Positions 57,701 through 64,000 of a stretch of 64,000 nt of DNA are shown here, in pieces. The DNA is taken from the NCBI RefSeq assembly GCF_028858725.1, contig NC_084774.1, forward strand, positions 5,740,001 through 5,804,000. Reading direction: 5' to 3'. The stretch comes from Colius striatus (lineage: Eukaryota; Chordata; Aves; Coliiformes; Coliidae). The notes beneath the pieces are model-generated. The model ran no database searches. It was not told the DNA's origin and worked only from the letters and a program-made list of their open reading frames with translations. Positions within the stretch are counted from its first letter, which is position 1. Every line of letters starts with the position of its first letter. Position numbers and translations under genes: made by a program.

Positions 57701-60700
57701 GGGTGCTGCACACCGGGGAGAGCAGCTCAGCAAAGAGGCACCTTGGGATCCTGTGTGCAGCGCCTCGGCGCTTCATAAGCCTTGACAGACAAGGTCACCG
57801 ACGTCGTGCGAGGAAGTGGTCCTTTGAACCCTCGAAAGGACAAGTCAGGGACGATCTGCGGGGTCCTCAGCACCAGGACATGAACTTAGCTGAAGGAGGT
57901 CCTCGAAGTGAAGGTCTACAAAGAGACTTGGGAGACTGAAGCACGTGATGTACCCGGGGAGGCTGAGAGAGCTGGGACTGTAGAGCCTGTAGGAGTCCCG
58001 GGATGTTTTTGATGTATATAAATACCTGATGGGGGTGTAAATGTGATGGAGTCAGGTGTTTGTTGGTAGTGCCTGTGAACAGTACAAGAGGCAGTGAGTG
58101 CAAGCTGAAACATGAAAAAGTCAGCTTAAGCATGAGAAAACACTTTCCCACTGTGGGGATGATCAGGTTCTGGAACAAGCAGTCCTGCAGGTTGTAGGGT
58201 CTCCAGCCAGACTGGAGGGAGCCTGAGCAGCCTGCTGTAAGTGACACCCTGCAAAACAAGGTGTTGGTCTAGAAGGTCTCCAGAGGTCCCTCCCTGCCTG
58301 CACTGTGCTGTGGCTCTGTGACTGTTCCCTCAGGGTTTGGGCAGTGTGCAACCTTCCTATTTGCCCACCCTAAAGTGGAGCTTGATGAGTCTCACAATTG
58401 TTAAGATGGTCACTGTGTTATGGTGTGCAGTGGTTTGTAAAACTATTCCAGAGTCAAGACCTAGCTTAGCAAACAACTTCTTAATCATTTGAATGTTATA
58501 ATCCATGTGTATATATAACACATATGTATAGTAATATGTTGACACGATTTTACTACACTATGACTAGTGTATTAAAAAAAACATAGAACATGCTGTGAGA
58601 GAAAACCAATGGATGCAAGAAGCTGAATTTATTAACTTCATTAATTGGTCAAGATCCAGATATTCAAGTCCTTGTTTCTTAATATCTCCATCTAATCAGT
58701 CTTAAAATTGCATCAGTTTGCTGTAAAATTTGTTTGACAGCTTTGAATAAGGATTGTTTTTAAACAGTGGGAAAAGCCCAAACAAGCAACTCCTACAAAA
58801 CAGACGAGTCCTTCCTTTACTGTCAGATTTTCCCAGTTGAATCTGCAGGTGCAGGTGACAGATTCAGTTACTGAGATGTGTTTTTGTTTCTGCTTGGCTT
58901 ACACAATTCATGATTTTATGTTGTCAGTAGTTTTATTGGTAACCTACAGCAGGAATAAATCAATTACTTAACTTTCATAGCAACATAGAATCACAGAATG
59001 ATTCTATGAAAGTTGTGTTGCATGTCTGACTGGCTGGCTTAAAAGCCACAGACATAGTTCTGAGAAGGGTGTTGAAGATATACCTGAACTATGGCATAGA
59101 ATAAGAAGCAAGTTCCCAAGATCTTGCTGTATATTTTTCCAATGTGCTTTTTCCCCCCTCCTTTATCTTCTTTTAAACATTCAAATACTTATTCACAGTA
59201 GATTTTTGTTTTTCAACCAGCAGGAGACATAGATTTAGTTTGAGAGAATTTCTGCATGTTTACTGTTAATTAATGTTTTTGTTACTTTCATGGGAAAGTT
59301 ATTCTGGTCCATGGTGCTGCCCATGATTTCTTCTTGTGAGGAACATGTTGATCTTTGTTGTGTTGTGATACACTTTTGCCTAGTGTATTCTGCCAGTTAA
59401 TTTCAGCTTATGTCTTCTAGGCACGGAAGGTCCTGGTGTCAGTGTCTCGGAGGAGAGACAGAGTCCTGCTGAGAGTAGTGGTGTAACCATCATTTATAAT
59501 CCTTATGCTTCCCTTTCTATCGAACAACAAAGACAAAAGCTGCCTGTTTTTAAGGTGCAGAATTTCTTTTTGTTGTATTAAATCTGTTGTATGATGCCTG
59601 GCTCTTATGTCCTTTTTTGAAAGAGCAGTATAGAATTGTTTTGCCGCATCAAATAATGGTTTTATGACCTTGCTCTCTCTATTTGTTGGAACTGATTGTC
59701 CTGTTTGACAACTGACAGTTGTATGGGCTTCCTAGACTTTTGTTATTTACTATGTGTTGTACATGTCAATTATAGATTTTAAAGAGCTTTTTAGCTTTTG
59801 TCAGTAAACTCCATGTGTTGGATGTATAAATATTGTCATTTTAATTATTTTCTCCTTTTGTACACATCTGGTTTTGATAATTAAATGTCATCTTCTCTTT
59901 CAGCTAAGAAATCACATACTTTATCTAGTGGAGAATTATCAGACTCTGGTGATTGTTGGGGAAACAGGTTGTGGGAAATCAACACAGATTCCACAAGTAA
60001 GTGTCTGTTTAACTTGGTAAAATCAAGGCATTTTATGTGAAAAGTTAAACCAGCAACCCAGAACTGCACTGTGAGAAAGGAGTCACAGAATCATAGGATT
60101 GTTATGGCTGTAAAAGACCTTTAAGATCATTGAGTCCAACCAGTCACCTCACACTGTCAAGCCCATCACTAAACTAAACCATAGCCCTCAACTCTTCATC
60201 TATATGTCTTTTAAATGAAGGATGGTGATTCACCTCTGTTCATGTGTGTGACCAAAAGGAGAGAACTATAAGGCTTCATATTAGTGTGAGCACAGGACTT
60301 GTGCTGCTTGGCTTTTTTTCTTAAAGGAAAGGAAAGGGATAAAAATTAAGTCCTTCAAAAATACTTGAGACCCAAGTAATTGCTTTTAGATGCTTTCTGA
60401 AAGGTTATGTACTGAGGAAGTAGGTACTGTACTGTATAATGGTGAGATTAGTAATGCACAAAATCCTTAAGTAACATATTTGCCTTGGGCATCAGTTGGT
60501 GTCACAACCAGGCAAAAGCATACAGAGCAGAGAACTAACACATTACTGTAATCACAACATGACCAGTTCATTTCTTATCCTCTATATTTGCTTGCAGTAC
60601 CTAGCAGAAGCTGGCTGGACAGCTGAAGGGAGGGTTGTTGGAGTGACACAGCCTCGTCGGGTTGCTGCTGTTTCGGTGAGTTCCTCTGTGTCCAAATTTT

Positions 60701-62999
60701 CTGGGTTTGTGCTATTATAACCTCCAGTTTATTAGCAGGTTTTGCTGAATAGCAGCAATCACAACTGCTTAAGCTCCTGCATGAGTACATAGTTCTGCTT
60801 ATCTCCCTCACAGAATTGCTAGCACTATACACTGAGCTCAACCTGATAAGTAGGTTCTTGCCAAAGATTCCAAGTCCAGAATTGCAGAGGTAAAAGCTTT
60901 GAAATAAAATTGAGTGGTATCAGCAGAACTGTGTGTGGAAGTGTGGTCTGTGCAGGGCTGAGCTATGAGTGACTGGTCCAGAACTGTGCTTGTGTGACCC
61001 TTAACTTCTTTCATGAATAACATAGTGATGTAAGTCTGTGTACAGTAACATAGAAAGAGGAAGAAAGAGGGGATTGTGTATCTCTTTCTAGCAATTCATA
61101 CCTGGGAGTTTCTAAGCTTTGTTTTTTTCTTTTATTGTTGTTCTGGTTTGTTTGTTTATTTCCCCTCATAAAAGTGTCAGGAAACAGAAGAAACAGCTTT
61201 ATTGTACGAAATCTTTTCATATATGTAATGTGTCCAGGACAGCATAATGTCAGCTAGATGTACTGTGAGAGGAAGAAGAGGAGATGCTGAGGGCAACAAC
61301 TTGTACTCTTTGGTAACAGTCTGCACAGAAAGCGTCCAGTGCTCCTTGTCTTCATAACTGCTGCCAAACACTGGCTTGGTGGGCTGAAGTTTCTGCTGCA
61401 ATGTTCTTTTTGTACAGAAAACTGAGGTGCTATTTTGTCACCCTTGTTTTGCCTGTTCTTTGTAATGTATTAAACTGTACCTGCAACAAATCAGCTTATG
61501 CCTTTGTTGAAAATGTTGTAATCTGAGTAACTATACAGTTTGCTGTTTTACCTCATCCAGTATTCTTTGACCAGATCCAACATGGTTAAAAGAACAATCT
61601 CTAGCAGCGATCTGCATCTTGTGCTTTGGGCAGACTGCCTGCAGTGTCCTCCCTTCTTTATAGGACATCCATCTGACAGCGCACAGTCTACAGGAGATGT
61701 TGTGTATACTGCAACGATTTCTCATGTCAGACTTTCTTCTCTTTTCCTTTTCATGTCTGAACACATTATTTTTAAGCCTAAAATTAAAAAAAAGCTCAAT
61801 TAGGGCTAATATATAGATGCACTATGATTTTTCAAGAACGTTGTTGCAAACTGCCTCACTGTATGGCTTTTGCAGGAAGATGAGATACAGCTGATGATTT
61901 ATTGCTTGGTCTTGAACTGAAAATGATCTTTTGTGTTAATAGGTGTGCTTATCTGCTTTTTCATCTAGAGTATGTGGGTTGTCAGAAGTCAAGGCAGGCA
62001 GGTGCATAAGGCATAGTGTAGAAATTCCTGACCTTCTACTTGCATTACCCAGACTGATGGTTATCCTAAATACTTGGGCTGAAAGGGATAGAGTGGTAAG
62101 ATTCCAAGTGAAATCATGAATGCACTGCCTTTCAGTATGGTTTAGAATGTCACTCAAATGACTGAAAGGAGCTTGCTCTTGGAATTCTACTAGGACTAAT
62201 GTATGTATTGTGGAGTCTTGCTGTGTCTTAAGCTATTAAGTGTCTTTGTAACTTGCTGAAACCATGGCTTGATAATACCTAATAATCTGTAGAATAAATC
62301 TGAATAACTCAAGGTTTTCAGCTAAAGGAGTTATTGCCTTAAAGCTGGCCCAGGGTAGTGCTGTTCCAAAACCTATTGCTTCTGTTAATTATTATGCCAA
62401 CTCTCTCTCTTTTCTGCATAGAGGATTCTGTGTTATGAAAAGTACAGTGGCATCTTTATTCAAAAAATGAGGAAGTTCAGGGACAGATGTGGTTTTTTCT
62501 GCATGCCATATACCTGTACTCCTTCCCTTTTTGCATGTCAACTGTTCTTAAAGTGCACTCCCACAACTGCTGTTAGATGGTCCTTCCCCAGCATTGTGAC
62601 AGACTGAGTGGCTGCCTTTGGAGATCTGTCAGAGTACTTACCTGTATCTTTGCTGGGTAGCAGCAGTGTGAAAGCATGAAACAAATTTGTTACACTTAAA
62701 CACTTGTAAACATTTTGCCACTTGTACATTCAGTGTGAGCTGTTAACACAAAACTTACTGTTTCAACAAGAACAATTCCTTGAAAGCACTCTCTCTGTTC
62801 CTGTTTTGATGCCAGTTCTCTGTGGATAAAATAAAGATGCAAGGAGAAAGTGTGCTGTGAGCAGTCTCTTGTTTAAAAGAATCTTTATTCTCAGGTTGCA
62901 GGCCGAGTTGCTGATGAAAGAGGTGCAGTGTTGGGGCATGAAGTTGGGTATTGCATTCGGTTTGATGACTGCACGGATCCACAGGCTACAAGAATTAAG
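57298..62999 (+). CDS. DHX35: DHX35, DEAH-box RNA helicase, 5' five coding exons (gene continues beyond window)
   Basis: Exons 57298-57337, 59421-59554, 59904-59996, 60598-60675 and 62895-62999 join in frame to 150 residues with GT-AG introns throughout. The protein begins MAAPVGPVKFWKPGTEGPGV, as in mammalian DHX35. It continues NPYASLSIEQQRQKLPVFK, Walker A GETGCGKST, motif Ia TQPRRVAA, and LGHEVGYCIRFDDCTD. The DEAH box and second RecA domain lie beyond the window (human protein about 703 aa). Known family role: ATP-dependent RNA helicase found with spliceosomal C complex. The ATG was chosen by its match to the family and by the frame into exon 2. An earlier ATG at 57240 is in another frame. 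Identity is very secure. Confidence 0.96.
57950..58322 (+). mobile_element. Degraded CR1 LINE fragment in DHX35 intron 1
   Basis: It contains gaggctgagagagctgggac, a ggttctggaacaagcagtcc segment and a ggtccctccctgcctgcact end, a decayed CR1 3' region in + orientation. The 5' limit is approximate. Confidence 0.65.
58970..59014. repeat. Nested inverted repeats, CR1-tail-like
   Basis: CATAGAATCA (58984-58993) pairs with TGATTCTATG (58999-59008). The outer AACTTTCATAG (58970-58980) also pairs with CTATGAAAGTT (59004-59014). The ATTCTATG element resembles the terminal octamer of CR1. Confidence 0.85.
59421..59554 (+). CDS. DHX35: DHX35 exon 2
   Basis: The acceptor is ttctag and the donor gtgcag. 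It encodes TEGPGVSVSEERQSPAESSG and NPYASLSIEQQRQKLPVFK. Confidence 0.95.
59904..59996 (+). CDS. DHX35: DHX35 exon 3 with Walker A
   Basis: The acceptor is tttcag and the donor gtaagt. It encodes LRNHILYLVENYQTLVIVGE and TGCGKSTQIPQ, the ATP-binding P-loop. Confidence 0.96.
60081..60235 (-). mobile_element. CR1 LINE 3' fragment in DHX35 intron 3
   Basis: It opens agtcacagaatcatagg and has aaaagacctttaagatcatt then gagtccaacc on the + strand, the reverse complement of a CR1 3' end. Confidence 0.8.
60598..60675 (+). CDS. DHX35: DHX35 exon 4 with motif Ia
   Basis: The acceptor is ttgcag and the donor gtgagt. It encodes YLAEAGWTAEGRVVGVTQPR and RVAAVS. Confidence 0.96.
62895..62999 (+). CDS. 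DHX35: DHX35 exon 5
   Basis: The acceptor is ctcag and the donor gtgaaa. It encodes VAGRVADERGAVLGHEVGYC, then IRFDDCTDPQATRIK. The expected next segment (LTDGM) is not in the remaining 1 kb. Confidence 0.95.
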
Positions 63000-64000
63000 G
63001 TGAAACACAAACAGCATGTGGTTACTCTGAAAGGATTAGCTGAAACTCTTCAAGTACTTTTTCAAAATTAAAGAGAACCTTGGATGGCCAGTAAAGAGAG
63101 TAGAGAGCATTTTGGTTTTCCAGGCAGGTTCCCCCAAGTGTGCTTGAAATGGTTGTGGCTATCCAAACCTATTAAAACAAGTAGGTGTTCTGCTCTGCTA
63201 GTCTGGCAGCCACCATTTTAAAACTAAAGGAGATTTTCAAAGTAAGTATGGCCAGATGTTGGTACAGTGCTTGTGTGACCTGATACATCACTCAAAGTCA
63301 TAGTGAAAAGCTGCAGTGAATCACAGCTAAAGTATCCTCACCACCCTAAAAATAAGTTTTGATTAGAAGTGCAGATAAAAATTAGGATGAATAGGCTAAC
63401 TGAGAGTAATTTTGTGTGGATTACATAGCAAGCTTTGCAGCTGTGAGCAATATTAATGTTGCTTGTGTTGCTTTAGTTATGCTGGAATAGCAATGGTGAT
63501 GAATGAGACAATTTACTTTCTGATTTCTTTTTCCTGGGGCTAGTAGCTCTTTTAAAGTGAAAGAAATGGAGATGTTTGTTCATTAAAAGCACCTGAAATA
63601 ATATCTTAAATGATTTTGAGTGTGATGATTAAACATTTGGGCTTGGAAGTTGGAAGGCTTTTACCTTGCACACCAGTTCTAGCCTAGTTCAAGGCCACAG
63701 TTGGATTCCCAGGTCAAACAACTGTTTGGTGGCTGCATAAAGCTGATGGTTTTCCACTGGTTAGTAGGAAGAAAGTATTAAAGGAAAATGCTGCATTTCA
63801 TTGAAATGTTAAGATTTATCTTCTGGATTAGAAGTGTGTGACAGGTATTAAGTAACCTGCCTTGAGAAGGTCAAGACTGGATTGTTGTGGTAGAGTAGAT
63901 TTAGCCATGTTACAGAAGACAGCAAAGAAACTTCTATTGCCATGTTCCAGTGCTGCCAGTCTGTTGGGTTTTTTAAAATACAAAACTAAATAATTACAAA
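63000..64000 (+). other. DHX35 intron 5, partial
   Basis: Non-coding; no exon or recognised repeat was seen before the window ends. Confidence 0.75.

Larger units (their letters stand above)
57338..62894 (+). other. DHX35 introns 1-4
   Basis: Introns are 57338-59420, 59555-59903, 59997-60597 and 60676-62894. They hold two CR1 fragments (about 57950 and 60081) and an inverted repeat (58970). No other gene was seen. Confidence 0.8.

Noticed and set aside
57131-57776. Minus-strand open frames of up to 200 codons over the DHX35 CpG island
   Set aside because: Low-complexity Pro/Ala/Arg peptides with no family resemblance, caused by CpG-rich sequence.

Overview
This window looks like nuclear DNA from a bird. 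The evidence is compact multi-exon genes with GT-AG introns, CpG-island promoters, and several truncated CR1 retrotransposon copies with typically avian 3' ends. The species cannot be fixed from the sequence alone. All recognisable genes lie on the + strand in the order PPP1R16B, FAM83D, a second FAM83D-like gene, DHX35. Without the extra FAM83D copy this is the vertebrate order known from human 20q11.

Region by region: 1-27851 is read as a long PPP1R16B intron with no supportable gene, carrying CR1 fragments and small tandem and inverted repeats. 27852-37691 holds the last nine PPP1R16B (TIMAP) coding exons, from the ankyrin repeats to the C-terminal CAAX-type box. About 5.5 kb follows that fits a long 3' UTR. 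A GC-rich island at about 43.35-44.6 kb starts FAM83D (four coding exons to 48870, 562 residues). A second island at about 51.0-51.9 kb starts the FAM83D-like gene (four coding exons to 54998, 379 residues). A third island at about 57.2-57.7 kb starts DHX35, of which five coding exons (150 residues, to the helicase Walker A and motif Ia region) are inside the window.

The most unusual feature is the FAM83D tandem pair. The 0.5 kb around exon 1 (core promoter, exon 1, first bases of intron 1) is the same in both copies apart from one substitution and one 15-bp unit, while exon 2 products are only about 64% identical. This points to recent local gene conversion, or to an assembly error in GC-rich DNA. 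The downstream copy keeps the DUF1669 fold and the residues equivalent to those needed for casein kinase 1 binding. It has lost the C-terminal half that carries the TQT dynein-light-chain motifs, and it has replaced the His of the degenerate HxK motif with Cys. Both copies use the same GC-AG intron.

The genes do not form a pathway as a block. PPP1R16B is a membrane-anchored PP1 regulatory subunit, the FAM83D proteins are CK1 anchors of the mitotic spindle family, and DHX35 is a DEAH-box RNA helicase. Functions come from family knowledge; exon boundaries were read directly from reading frame and splice sites.
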